From: Pinus tabuliformis
Lineage: Eukaryota; Streptophyta; Pinopsida; Pinales; Pinaceae
Reading direction: 5' to 3'
Assembly (NCBI GenBank): GCA_031772625.1
Contig: CM062811.1
Span: 650,382,871-650,446,870, forward strand
Length of the DNA stretch: 64,000 bases
Shown: positions 22,936 to 34,101 of the stretch, piece by piece
How the letters are laid out: every line of letters begins with the position of its first letter
How positions within the stretch are numbered: the first letter of the stretch is position 1
The notes under the pieces: model-generated
The model's input: the letters and a program-made list of their open reading frames with translations, nothing else
What the model was told of the DNA's origin: nothing
The model's database searches: none
Program-made: the position numbers and the translations under genes

Positions 22936-23311
22936 TGTGGTCGTACCTAGCACAATCATAAATGAAGGCATGTCTATTAGTATTATGTACTCAACTACTT
23001 GGCAAGATTTAGGTTCTCTACAACTTGTGCCCATTGTCCCGAATCTGTTGGATTTTAACAGAGGAACCAATCAACCATTAGGTGTCCTTCCTAAGTTGCC
23101 TATTACTTTGGGAGGAAAGATTTTCTATATCGATGTGATGGTTGTCCATGGCTCTTTGTATTTTAATTTAATCCTTGGGCATGATTATGTTTATGTCATG
23201 GGAGCTCTTATCTCTTCACTCTTTTGTGTGATGTGTTTCCCACATGAAAGAAAAATCATGGCCATTGACCATCTTTCATTCATTGGTCCCAATTTGACTC
23301 CCAATCAATAA
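22904..23311 (+). CDS. Retropepsin-like protease part of the same element
   Basis: The text VPSTIINEGMSISIMYSTTW, then GVLPKLPITLGGK, DVMVVHGSLYFNLILGHDYVY and FCVMCFPHERKIMAIDHLSF matches the protease region of plant Gypsy polyproteins, where INEGAS-x-SIM takes the active-site position and L-x-GRDY the flap/second block. It overlaps the end of the nucleocapsid-like ORF in another frame. After it no RT motif appears before the right LTR. Confidence 0.7.
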   Translation: MPFQIILQAYNVVVPSTIINEGMSISIMYSTTWQDLGSLQLVPIVPNLLDFNRGTNQPLGVLPKLPITLGGKIFYIDVMVVHGSLYFNLILGHDYVYVMGALISSLFCVMCFPHERKIMAIDHLSFIGPNLTPNQ

Positions 23312-23559
23312 ACATCCCTAAATGGTCCTTATATACAAGTAGTATCTCCCCCACCATATATTAATTTTGTGGAAACATATTCCATTCCCATGTCTATTGA
23401 TGATCTAGTAAGTGATATAGTGCATCATGTATTAGGGGCATTAGAGCCCGATCTTTGCATTAGATCAATTGATATGTATCCCTTCTAGAGTGTTGTTCTC
23501 CCATAAAATTAGAACCTCTTGGAAGCCATGGCCTCTTATGGGCCATGATCAAGGTTCCA

Positions 23560-24115
23560 AACAAGGTTCCTTTTCTTGTGTCAAGCTCATTAAAAAATTA
23601 AAGAAGATCCTATGAGCAGAGTTCCTTGTCTTGTGTCAAGCTTGTTAAAAATGAAACAAGGTCCTTGGAGTAGAGTTCCTTTTCTTGTGTCAAGCTCATT
23701 AAAAAATGAAACAAGGTCCCTGGAGCATAGTTATTTTCCTGTCTCAATCTCATTAAAAAATGAACTAGATCCCGTTGCAAGTCGAGTATTTAATTAGATC
23801 TCATAAATTCCCTGTCGATTCTTTAACTGGATATCATAAATGAACCTCCATTCCATCCACCTGTTAGTAACTAGTAGTCTACTTATGTGAATGAAATGAA
23901 GCTTGGGGGCATGTACCTCGAATTGAGTGATTAGGTTGGGGGAATGCAAACTTATCTCAAGCACAGTTTTTCTCATGTTTCAATCTTGCTTAAAAATGAA
24001 ACCAATTCCTAGCATAATTTTTCTCATGTTCAAGCTTGTGAAAAAAGTGAAACCTTCTTCAAGTAATCTCAAGCCTAGTTTCCCATGTTTCAAGCTTTTT
24101 TAAGAAATAAAACCA
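23560..24115 (+). repeat. ~55-bp tandem repeats (TTCCTTTTCTTGTGTCAAGC)
   Basis: Four clear units between 23,560 and 23,790 of the form GTTCCTTTTCTTGTGTCAAG, CTCATTAAAAAATGAAAC, AAGGTCC, GGAG. Three weaker units follow at 23,960-24,115 (TTTCTCATGTTTCAATC, TTGCTTAAAAATGAAACC). They lie downstream of protease, where pol would normally be. Confidence 0.75.
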
Positions 24116-25866
24116 TTTTCATCCTATCCCTTGTGATTTCCATTATCATCAACCTATTTCTACTAGATGAGCCTTGGTTTTCTCATTATATCATCACCAT
24201 CTGTTTGGCTGACCATGCGCTTTCACTTGGTTGTTTTATCCTTTCCCAAGGAACAGTTGCAATGAATGGTCTTACTAGTCAACCTCTTAACCTCTACGTG
24301 GTTTTAGTAGTTACATCATGATGGAAACTAGTTGCTACCCTTTATACCACTCATTCCTCCAGGTGGAATCCTCTTCATCTCTTTTCATACTCCCAAAATA
24401 TGAAAAGATTGTCGAGCACTTATATTTTCGAACTCACTAAAATAAATGAAAATACATCTACTCAATATAAGTTTAACCCTTTTCCAGACTGAGATAGACT
24501 ATTTATGAAAAATGAATATCTTAGTCAAGGATGGCTAAGAGGTTCTCTTGAGTAATATTTTATGCCTTTTCGGATTCATGGGACTATCTACGAAAAGGAA
24601 CATCTAGAGGTTTCTTTTTCGCCTCTTTTTCAAACTCTCTAAACATGAAAAGGATGTTGAGTTTTACCTTTGTTGGACTTGTTAAAACATCAAGCAGTGA
24701 TTGAATTTTCAAATATGACAAGGCCGAACCACTCCTTCCCAGGGTTCATTAAACATACTAGGAGGGATTCATATGAAGGATGAACTTACATATCAATAAT
24801 ATGTTATCCTCCTTAATCTTGTTAAAAAATAAAGAGGTACTGGCTTGTATGGTTAGCGAAATTGGTAAAATAGTGTACTCCACTTGTTAATGGCAACGAT
24901 TCACTCTTGAACACGACACTCTTTCACTTCATCGTCGTGGTTGTTGGGTTGGGAAATCTTCTTGTCTTTTGGTTCATCATATCATTTTCAAAGCCTCCAT
25001 TTTCAGTTTTGGGTCAATGTTGCCAACTCCATTCAGTGTCACCACTATGTTCAAGATAAGTAATTCATTAAATATCTACTACAATACTCTTAAGCCTTAA
25101 TTCCATGTCTATCATTCCTGGTCCAATTCTGTATCATCGTCATTTTGTCTCAAATCATGATACACATGTCGTTGATAGGGGATACATCAAGGCCCTCCTT
25201 TGATGGGTCGCTTCTTGTTAACATCAAATCATTATCCGAGAAGTTGACTTAGAAACAACCCTTCGGTACCTTGGTGCTTGCATACATCAATGGTAAGTTT
25301 CTCTCGATGATAGGTTTACATTATTTCCCTTTGACTAAAATATTCTATGTGGTGTTCGACTTCAACTCATTCATTCACAACATACAGAATGTACTGTAGT
25401 ACCTTGAGATTCATTAACATCATCGGTGGCTTCCCTCATGTCAACAACTTACCCCATTGGCGAGTAATCAGATGGTGTCTACCATGTTTGACTCTAGCTC
25501 ATTGATTCACATGGTTAGACTTGTACATTGGAAGGTCATGTGAACAATATAGAAGACCCCAAATCTAATTTCATCCATTCGGGTTGTGATTTTAGGATTA
25601 ATACAAGATCATAATATATGATGGCTATGATCACTGAGACAGTCATCTAGTCATGAGTCCACCATTTGTCATCAATGAACATGTCCTTTGATTATTGTAC
25701 ATGTAATGTTAGCTTATGTGTTAAGTATGGGTATGCCTCCCTCAACAAAGATGTCATGATATAAATGTATTGTAATGGAAGATAATATCGTTGGTGGTTC
25801 TTGATCCTGACTTGTCACAAAGTAAATCACTTCAGTCATCAGTTCCCATTTCTGACTTTGTGCTTT
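24116..25866 (+). other. Non-coding interior of the element up to the polypurine tract
   Basis: About 1.75 kb with no RT, RNase H or integrase motif in any frame that I could find. It contains loose repeats of TGAAAAGGATGTTGAG / GGAACATC style text near 24,380-24,700. Probably filler DNA of a non-autonomous element. Confidence 0.45.
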
Positions 25867-25875
25867 AGGGGGGAA
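25867..25875 (+). other. Polypurine tract
   Basis: AGGGGGGAA lies two bases before the start of the right LTR on the plus strand, the expected place for second-strand priming. Confidence 0.75.
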
Positions 25876-25877
25876 TA

Positions 25878-26871
25878 TTTTATAGGCTATTTTTTCACAT
25901 CTGGTCAATTGGCCTACAAACTAGGTCAATCAACATCCTTTTACACCTTGAGAATATCATTGCACAAATCCCTAAGCATGACTCTCTTTAATCCCATAGT
26001 TTATGCATGAAACTACCTCAAATCAGTCATCTTAAGCACCAACGCAGTCTGTAAGCCTGTTGACCTACATTCACCAATAGGTTTCTCCATGTTGGGTAGG
26101 GTTGATCACCAGCAAGTTTCCCTGTGTTGGGGTGCATTGATTCTAGAAATTCAAGAAAAATAAAAAGATTTTCGAAGCTTCCTCTTCTAGAAGCTTCCAA
26201 GGGTTGTTACAACTATTTACCTCAAATAAAACTCTTGAATCCTATCCTATCCTACCTTGGATTTTTCATCCCTTATCACTTGAGCTCAACCTCCCATCAA
26301 GAGTGGATCTCAAGCCTATATTGGTAAATGGATAAGAATTCCCAACTTACCATCCTTTTCTATATATTTGTGGCCATCCACAAGCTAGGGGTTAGATTTT
26401 GGAGATATATTCCACCCTCATGCTATTTTTGTGAAGTGTCATTATTCCATGCATTAGGGTGACATAGAGGTACACTTTGTAGCAAAGAACAACTCCTATA
26501 TTTAGTTGTAACTCACTCCATTTCTATTAATGCAAAAAGAAAAATTCCCTTATATGTGATGTTATGATTTAATGTATTTCAATGCCATGGTGATCCATTG
26601 AATAAAGTAATTAGATGATGTTACATAGATGTCATAGATCATTGGCTTGTGTTGTTTGATTGTGTAATTTCTAATTATAGTGATCAGAGCTAGGATTGGA
26701 GCATTCAAGCCACGAGAGGAGCGAAGCATACTACGGATCACAGGTAGGCTTCATCCCATTATCTGTTTGATTTAAGGAAAACATTAGCTTCTTTGTCTTT
26801 CTATTGTTCTAGGCTAGGCCACACAGTACAGGGAAGATACTTCTATCTGTATTCGTAGATTATGTATAGCA
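25878..26871 (+). repeat. Right (3') LTR
   Basis: Aligns end to end with 20,211-21,238; the first bases read TTTTATAGGC against TGTTATAGGC in the left copy, and the end reads GTATAGCA. It is ~35 bp shorter because of a length difference in the middle. Confidence 0.88.
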
Positions 26872-28225
26872 TTGGAGTCCAATTTGATGAGATTTTTGTG
26901 TCTTATAGTTCATGATATTGTTTTCTTTTCAATTTATCAAAGTTTTAATTTATGTAATCTATCCATATTACATCTACATCTTCATTTTTTTTGTATATCT
27001 TTTGCATTTTCCATCAGCACCACTAACAAGGCCATCCTTTACGTTGTAGTTTCCTTCATATAGCTTGATGAGAAGATTGTATTCGATTAGAATTTTTGGT
27101 GGTAACCTAATTTTTTTCATATGGTGAATAAGTTGTTTACCTAAGGTATTAATTATTCATTTACATGTAAAAACATTTATTTGTTGTGTTTTTCTACATC
27201 CTTGTTCCTATAAAATAGGTTGGAAATAATGGGGTTAGTGGAATCGGTCTATGGCAATGATCATTTATATATTCTATGTCTTCATTAGATTATTGATTCA
27301 TTCGAATTTTGTTAAGGATTTCAATATTTTCTTTTTTTATATTTTTGGTGCATTGTCATATGTAACTCATAGCATTTTATTTTTTCCTTCCAAAAGTGGT
27401 ATGATGTTTTCTCCTTTTCTAGGATTTGGTATTCCAAAATTAGAGAATCTTTGATAGCTTGTGCTTGAAATAAGTCACCTAAAAATATTACATTAATATT
27501 TCCAAAATAGGTTAATGGGTTATGCTTTATTTCTCATAAAGTTTTGTGAATTTGGTATAATATTGTTGCACTTATTAAGGATGCATAATTAATAAGTAGT
27601 ACACAGAGTTGTTGACAATGTTTTGTTAATGTACCTAAATTTTCACTATTAAGGGGAAGTTATTCTGATTTGTTAAATGCATAGTGTAATATTCTAATAT
27701 GTTATTGTACATGTGGATTAGAGATTAGAAAATTTCTTTTGCGGTAATTTTTTTTCCAATACCCGCACCACTTATAAAAAATGAGTGTATTGGTTGATTT
27801 GGATTTTCTTTTTTGTTGTCATTATTTCCTTAACTATAATTTCTTTCTCTATTCAATTGTATCATCATTCGATAAAAATCTGCGTCTTCCAAAAATTGTG
27901 ACTCTTTTATGATTTGGTAAGGTCTTTCGACTATTGATTTTCCATTTCTAACCTTTTGCAAGTATTCAAAATTTAAATTGATGTTATATTACTCATAACA
28001 TGTCTCCATATATATTTCTTGATCTTTAGATATATCTATGTTAAACAATTCATTATCTTTGTTTTCAACTTCATCTGCTATGTTGTCAAAATCAATCCAT
28101 GATGTTATTGTTTTGTTTATGAAGTTTTCTTCATGGCATTTTATGATTTGTTTAATTGATAGATATGCATTCTTCCAAGTAGAATATTTTCCCATGAAAA
28201 TGGAATATAGAAAATATAATATCAA
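26872..28225 (-). pseudogene. Helitron (rolling-circle transposon) helicase domain
   Basis: The minus strand shows a PIF1-type helicase: Walker A-like ISGAGIGKKITAKEIF near 27,740-27,780 (GKK where GK[ST] is usual), NINVIFLGDLFQ (Walker B/motif II-III region) near 27,450-27,505, CYELHMTM and LFYRNKDVEKHN. Near the right edge of the LTR insertion it reads SSNWTP, which continues at 20,210. Upstream, 27,989-28,225 is the linker (ENKDNELFNIDIS). Several in-frame stops (for example TAA after KEIF) and frame changes make it a pseudogene. Helitron helicase unwinds DNA during rolling-circle transposition. A host PIF1 gene is unlikely because the upstream part is Helitron-specific. Confidence 0.75.
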
Positions 28226-29780
28226 TCATTCTTTATAGTAGTTATCATAGTCATTATGGTTATTGTATCATACATATCTTATGACATATGCCTTTGCATC
28301 TTGTCTTTATTGTGTGGCATGATGAAAATTGTGCTAAGCATATATGTTCAATGATTAGAGCTTGTTGTACATAATGACCGATGATTAATAGGTATGTTAT
28401 GTTATCTGAATCATTTGGATAACGTCGCAATTCTTTTCGTATTTTTAGTACAAATTTCCAATCATGTATTTGTAAATTATTAATAAATATACATTTTATT
28501 GAGCCACTATTAAGTGGAAATGACAATACTACATATACAACTTGTTGTGTAGACATTTGTTGTAGGCTTAGTAGAGCTTTTCCAAGTATTGTAATTGTTT
28601 CTATGATGTCAAGATCCTTTTCTTGAGAATCATTTTGTATATGCTTAAACATTGATGTCGTCGGTTTGTCTAGTTTTGTCATGTATGAACTATAATATGC
28701 AGTTGTAGCATAATAGTCAAGTACAAATTGACCATCAGTATTTCCATTCTAGATCATTGGAATATGTTGATCAAATTAACCCATATGTCTTTTGGCTTCC
28801 TTTCCAATAATATTGTTATTTGATTTAGATTACATTGAATTGCAAGGATGCAGTCAATTTTTGTTATACCTAATTTATTAAGGAAACTATCAAATGTATA
28901 CATTTCATCATGTTTCACATTTTCTAGGGTATCGAATATCAATTTTGCATTTTATTTCATGGTTGCATTGTAAAATTTCATAGGTTCAATTATTTATGTC
29001 TTTCTTATCGGTGAAATTGGAAAATTGAAACTACAATGCATGTTTGCTTGTTGTTTTTACAAGCTTGTGTATGTCAATGGTGTTGAATACTTTTACTATT
29101 TGTTGAAAGTACTTTTGAATCGCATGACAAGTACTTGTTAACAAATTTTGTTAATGACCCTTTCCTTATCCAAGTCCAAATACAATTGAACACTTGTTTA
29201 GGATTGTTCGTATTGCTTTGTAAAGCATATTAGTTGTATGATATACAAAATCACGATATTTGTGAACAACTTTTCATTGAACAATTTTGTGATATGTAAT
29301 TTCAATTGGTCGTTTTTCTCCATAGAAAAATGTAGGGAAAATCATCTCCAAATTTTCATCGAAGAATTTTTTGATATGTAATTTCAATTGGTTGTTTTTC
29401 TCCTTAGAACAATGTAGGGAAACTCTTCTCCTCTGAATATTTACCTCTGAAAATGCTTAAGGGCTTATATCCTATACCATGAACAACATTTACTTGATTA
29501 TTTTGAAGATCATAAATACTATATGAATCACTAAATACATGTAGTAGTGTCTTTGTTATTAGTTTTTCATAATTATCATTGTTATCATCATTTCTTCCAA
29601 TATTTGTGAAAGTTGCATATGAATCTTTGTTTTGATTAGAGATTTGCTTTCAAATTTGATTAAAGAATATTGTGACATTCTCAATTTTGATGATAATGCT
29701 TATGGATCCATCACATTGAGTAATATTGGGTTGACCCTTATCATCAAGACAAAATAATGGATCTAGAAGCATTAAATTGA
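28226..29780 (-). pseudogene. Helitron protein, Rep-to-helicase linker and N-terminal part
   Basis: 28,260-28,682 reads MTKLDKPTTSMFKHIQ, LGKALLSLQQMSTQQVVYVV, LSFPLNSGS, CIFINN and HICLAQFSS, a close match in order to the Helitron block SYMTK-x-DK..LGNAFLN-x-QQMSAQ..LSLPL..F[IV]NT..HI[CS]LAEF. 28,754-28,942 gives FDSFLNKLGI and LLERKPKDIWVN (family form FLKRKP-x[ED]I-x-VN). Further upstream, RPIEITYHKIV is in the place of the early Rep-side region. I did not find the HUH catalytic motif. Frames change several times with multiple stops, including a shift between 28,754 and 28,682. Confidence 0.75.
29291..29434. repeat. 82-bp local tandem duplication inside the Helitron relic
   Basis: GATATGTAATTTCAATTGG, then GTTTTTCTCC and TGTAGGGAAA, begins at 29,291 and again at 29,373, with a few differences. 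A secondary duplication after the element stopped working. Confidence 0.75.
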
Positions 29781-30039
29781 GACAAATCCTGTCAAAGTAT
29801 AATATTAATTTATCAATTAAATAGTTAAGAAATCACAACACCATGCTACAAACTTATATGCAAAATAAATATATAAAAAAATAAATTAAAAAGTTAAAAA
29901 AATCATTTAATTCATCCAAACCTTGTTTTATTATATTTGATTTATGATCTAATATTTCTAATCTATTATATACTTATTATAAATACTTATAAATAAAACT
30001 GATAAATTAGAGATATAATTTGTTTGTTTGTTTGTTAAT

Positions 30040-30538
30040 TATGAAAATGAATTCCTATCCCAAAAATAAAGTTAGAAGACCGTTCTTGGATGTTCAATGG
30101 ATTGATAAAAAACATTGATGCTACACTGATGTGTAGGGAATCGCTCTGCCTGGAGACGAAGTTATGAGAAAAAGAATATGATTTCAAAAAGAAAAAGGAT
30201 AATAATAATAAGAGGAGGATAAAGCTGAGTAAACTGATAGAGTGGGCTATTTAGGGAGGAAGAGGAAAAAGGTAAGTGGAGTGAGTGAGTAGAGTGGATA
30301 ATATTTCATTGTAAAGATGTCAAAGGAACAAGTGAAGGGAAATTTGGATAACGCTATCTTGGCCTTTCAACTATGCCTGGGCCTATGGCAATTCTTAAAG
30401 TTAACACCACTAGGGGCTTTGGTACAGGGGGAGTGGGCTACTTGTTGGAGCCTTTCAACATCTTCCCATCTTACAGTCACCTTCAATCTCTACAAGGACG
30501 CCTGTTCAAGAGGGTCGTTAACTTTTATAGGTTAGAAC
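30040..30538 (+). repeat. Unnamed repeat family, copy 1 (leader plus start of an ORF)
   Basis: About 500 bp closely related to 48,940-49,098 plus 53,134-53,510. Shared blocks are GAATTCCTA, TTGATGCTACACTGATGTGT, ACGAAGTTATGAGAAAAA, AATAATAAGAGGAGGA, GAGTAGAGTGGATAAT, then ATGTCAAAG and the start of a protein. Here the ORF starts at 30,317 (MSKEQVKGNLDNAILAFQL) and continues LKLTPLGAL; a one-base frame change then leads into GVGYLLEPFNIFPSYSHLQ. Homology stops at GTTAGAAC (30,538), where a 1.9-kb LTR begins. I do not recognise the family. Confidence 0.7.
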
Positions 30539-32456
30539 TGCCTTCCTCCCACATTTACTCACTTTCACCGACTTGCCCAGGGTAAACATGAGCTGAGGGT
30601 CACTATGATATGACTCAACCTCCTATGTGACCTTAAGTAAATGGAATCGACAACTAAGACCTTACTGACTTTTCTCAAGTTCCACAAGACCTCCAAGAGT
30701 AACCCAACCCCTGAGACAACTCACTATTTTCCCTGACCTTGAGCCCTGGTCGCTCCCTTGCCAAGGCCTTGACACAACTGTGGGTTCCCAGTCGCTACAA
30801 TAGACCTGCATCAGTGTGATTGTGGCCTTTTTGTGCCAGTGTTGTTCCAACAACTACGGAAATTAAGGCTACTTTATAGATCTAGAGCTAAGCCTCTCTG
30901 CCCATAAATCCACGAAACTGCCAGAACTCATAAAAGACATGAAGAAAATGCTTACAAACCAAAACAGGAACCAGGAATTGACCTGACCATCCCCAACTAG
31001 GACTGACATTTTTCCAAACACTTGGTATATATGCAACCTACGGGTCATGAATGCAAGTCTGAACATAAGGGACTGGAGACTTAATTGAGGTTTAACAAGA
31101 AGGGTCTCTACCTTCTCACATTAGTTTCCATATCATCAATTAGGTCTTACATTCATTATTTATTCATTTACAAGTAAAAACACGAATAGATCCATGACTG
31201 AGAAGTGTCATATAACTATGCTTATAACAAACATATAACCAGATAAATAACAATAAGGGAATTTCCATTAAACCCACAAAATAACCCATACATTTCCTTA
31301 CCACAAGAAAGAGAACTTAGCTTTTATTAAACATAGGTAAATACCAACTGGGTTTGGGACTTACACGTTCCACCCGACCATAGATTGGTTGAACCATGCC
31401 TTTCTTTTAGCCATTCAGCCCCATGTCGTATTCCAAGCATGAATGTGGGATCTCATGGGATGAACGAATTCAAAGAAAACCAAGGGAATCCATAAGTTAA
31501 ACCACCTCCACCCTCTCCATACTATGATCACACCTAAACTGGTGTCAAGATCACAAAACCAAACTGAGCTTGGATGCCTTAGAATTTCTTCACCATCCTT
31601 AAGGAATTTTCCTATCTCTACTTTCAAGATTTACAGTGTATCTTGCCATTATGGTAAACAAATTCCTAGACCTTTGGGAATTTTCCTAAGACCACCTCAC
31701 CCCAGATCCCAAAACCATTTGACAATCCAAAGCTCAAACCGAGAACAATCCCATCACACCATGGCTATTAAGAAATGGAAAGACTAGGTTAAAATCCACT
31801 ATCAATCCCGACAAAATCCATGCTAACGATAACAAAAGAACCATATACCAACATGCACATACCATGCGCATCAAAACCAACTAGGAAATCACACATGCAG
31901 TATGTTACCTGCAAGTATTCCCACTGGAGCTACTTTATCCTTGTTGTCGTTTGCTTTCCTTATCCTTATTTCCTTTCCTTTCCTTTCTTTTCATTTCCTT
32001 TCTTTTCCTTTCGTTTCCTTTCCTTCCTTTTCCTTTCCTTTCCTTGCTTGCTTACTTTCCTTCTCCTCTTGGTGCTCTTCTACTCTCTGAAGCTAATTCC
32101 AAAACTGAACCGACAAAAGGTACCAATTGATCCTCAGAAGCCTTTTTATTAATGAGGCCTCCACTTTCTTCAATTTCCCATTATTTTCCTTCATTTTCCT
32201 CCTCACATGCAACCTCTCACCTTCCTTTTCTCCTAATTTCCATTATTTTCATAAATAATTTTCCAAAAATACATTTTTTCCCTTTCCAAAGGCAACCATT
32301 TCCTTTGCCAATTTACCTTAGCTATAAAACACAACAAGTGATGCCCACTAGGATAATTTTCCCAACGTTTAGCTTGGAATAAGTGTCCCTTGCCCATGGT
32401 CTTATTTTACCTTTATTAACATTTATTACATGAACTTTTAACCCAGGGCTATTACA
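30539..32456 (-). repeat. ~1.9-kb LTR, minus orientation (left arm of inverted pair)
   Basis: Read on minus it starts TGTAATAGCCCTGGG at 32,456 and ends near GTGGGAGGAAGG at 30,540. It matches 33,079-34,043 plus 37,115-38,164 in order and opposite orientation: for example 32,398-32,418 with 33,114-33,134, 32,218-32,250 with 33,281-33,315, 31,419-31,443 with 37,233-37,262 and 30,898-30,935 with 37,748-37,784. The TGTAACACCC-type start is common among plant LTRs. No internal coding domains attach to it. Confidence 0.7.
31965..32062 (+). repeat. (TTTCC)n pentanucleotide microsatellite
   Basis: TTTCCTTTCCTTTCC with TTTTC and CTTGC variants for about 100 bp, inside the left LTR copy. The corresponding place in the right LTR copy lacks the expansion. 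Confidence 0.9.
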
Positions 32457-33078
32457 TAGAGTCAACATGTGGTCTGTGGATGTGCAATATTATTTTTGTA
32501 TATATGTTGTACATATTGCACCTATGATGTTGTGTGCATGTCCTGTTGTGTGAATATGGTGATGTGTGCATGTAGTGTATGTAGCATGGTGTACATATGA
32601 TGTTGTATGCCTATTGTTTATATGGTGTTGTGTGTATATTACATATGAAGTGCTAGGTACAGATGGTGCTATGTACATTTTGGATATGTGGTGTTGTGTA
32701 CATATCTTATTGTGCGCGTGTTAGATATGTGATGTTGTGTACATATGGTGTTGTGCGTATGTTTGAGATGAAGTGCTTTGTACATATGGTAATTTGTGCA
32801 TGTTGCATATGTGTTGTTGTGTACATATGGCGTGGTGTGCATGTGGTACATATGGTTCTATGTAAATGTGGTGTTTTTTGTATGATTGTACATGTGGTCC
32901 TATGTGCATGTGGTTTCGTGTACATGTGGTACATGGGGTGTTGTGTGTAGGTGGTGCTAAGTACATGTCGTGCATCTGGTGTTGTGTACATGTGGTGTTG
33001 TGTACATGAGGTGCATGTGGTTTTGTGTACATGTGGTGTTTTGTACACTTTGTGCAGGTGGTGTTGTGTACACCTTTT
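32457..33078 (+). repeat. TGTACATG-type GT-rich minisatellite, first block
   Basis: About 620 bp of irregular units built from GTGTTGTGTACATGTGGTG and GTGCATGTGGTAC variants, 12-36 bp apart. It gives His/Thr/Cys-rich open frames on the minus strand and Val/Cys/Met-rich ones on plus; these are repeat artefacts. It separates two LTR copies in opposite orientation, and the same repeat returns at 38,165. Confidence 0.88.
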
Positions 33079-33789
33079 TGTAACAACCCTCGTAAAAAAT
33101 CCATGTAAAAGTTAATAAAGGTAAAATAAGACCTTGGTTATGGGACACATATTTCAAGTTGAATGTTGGAAAAAAACATAGTGATGGGGATCAATTGTGA
33201 TTATTAATGGCTATCGAAATTAGGAAAGGAAATGGCTAAGGCTTTGGAAAGGCAAAGTGGTATTTATTGGAATTTATTTATGAAAATAATGGAAAATAGG
33301 AGAAAAGGAAGGTGAAATGTCACAAGTTGTATGTGAGGAGGAAAATGAAGGAAAACAATGGAAAAATTAAGAAATTATAGGCCTTATTAATGAAAAGGCT
33401 TTTGAGGATCAGCTCATGGATTTTTTCAGTTAAGTTTTGGAGCTCTCATTCTGTTCGATCTCCCTCATACTCTTGAACACTTAGATTTTTCTTGGAGCAC
33501 TCTTGGAGGAGTGTGGCACACTTGGGATTTGGAGTAAGAAAGCGCAAGTGAACGTCAGGTTTAGTAGCTACAACATGTTTTTCTCGCAGGTATCGAGTTG
33601 CATGATTTCCTTACTAGTTTTGGCATGCATGGCATATGCAGGTGGTCATTTGATTATGATTTTTCCTTGGCATGGAGGATTGCCTGCATTGCTAGTCGTT
33701 TTTCCTAGCATTATCATTTCCTAGATAGCCATGGTGTTGTGGGTTTACTTTTGTTTTCTGGGTGGTTCTCATGTTCCTTTGGTTGTGGG

Positions 33790-34036
33790 ATAAGTTATTA
33801 GTTCCTGAAAGCCTTGGTTGGACAATCAGTCTAGAAGCCCTCTAACAGTTCAGGTTGAGTTACTAGTCCTGAAATCCTTGGTTGGACAAATGCTCTGGAA
33901 TCCCTTGGTGGGTTGGGTTACTAGTCTTGGAAGCCCTGGTTGGAAAAACACTTTCGAATCCCAACAACATCTGTGGTTTGAGTTATTAGTCCTAGAAGAC
34001 CTGGTTGGAACAAACACTCTAGAGCCCTAGACAGCT
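33790..34036 (+). repeat. ~60-bp tandem repeats, four units
   Basis: Units of the form GAGTTACTAGTCCTG, AAATCCTTGGTTGGACAAA, CTCTGGAATCCC begin near 33,797, 33,855, 33,914 and 33,978. They lie in the plus-oriented LTR just before the 3-kb insert. Confidence 0.75.
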
Positions 34037-34042
34037 TGGGTA

Positions 34043-34101
34043 GTGTTGTGGTAAAAACACAACACCCCCCATTATTGATGCGTCCACTTCGAATAATGGG
34101 G
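34043..34101. repeat. Two adjacent perfect hairpins at the start of the 3-kb insert
   Basis: GTGTTGTG (34,043-34,050) pairs with CACAACAC (34,058-34,065), loop GTAAAAA; its first base belongs to the target duplication. Next, CCCCATTATT (34,067-34,076) pairs with AATAATGGGG (34,092-34,101), loop of 15 bases. Confidence 0.8.

Larger units (their letters stand above)
20211..26871 (+). mobile_element. Ty3/Gypsy-type LTR element with gag/protease only
   Basis: Two LTRs of about 1.0 kb (20,211-21,238 and 25,878-26,871) flank a 4.6-kb interior with a tRNA-Arg-type primer site and a polypurine tract. ATTGG on both sides supports one insertion event. The interior shows CCHC-like motifs and a retropepsin-like region but no RT, RNase H or integrase, and no capsid core that I recognise. 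This is the plan of a non-autonomous LTR element (TR-GAG/LARD-like). By eye the LTRs differ at roughly 10-12% of positions, so it is old: several million years at grass rates, tens of millions at slow gymnosperm rates. Gag and protease look broken, with a few breaks. It sits antisense inside a Helitron relic. Confidence 0.85.

Noticed and set aside
27740-28682. Host PIF1 helicase gene
   Set aside because: The upstream block (FLNKLG, ERKPKDIWVN, LQQMSTQQ) is Helitron-type and the frame is broken by stops.
32490-33157. His/Thr/Cys-rich ORFs (MYTTPHVHNTTC type)
   Set aside because: Products of translating a TGTACATG minisatellite; no start context or family.
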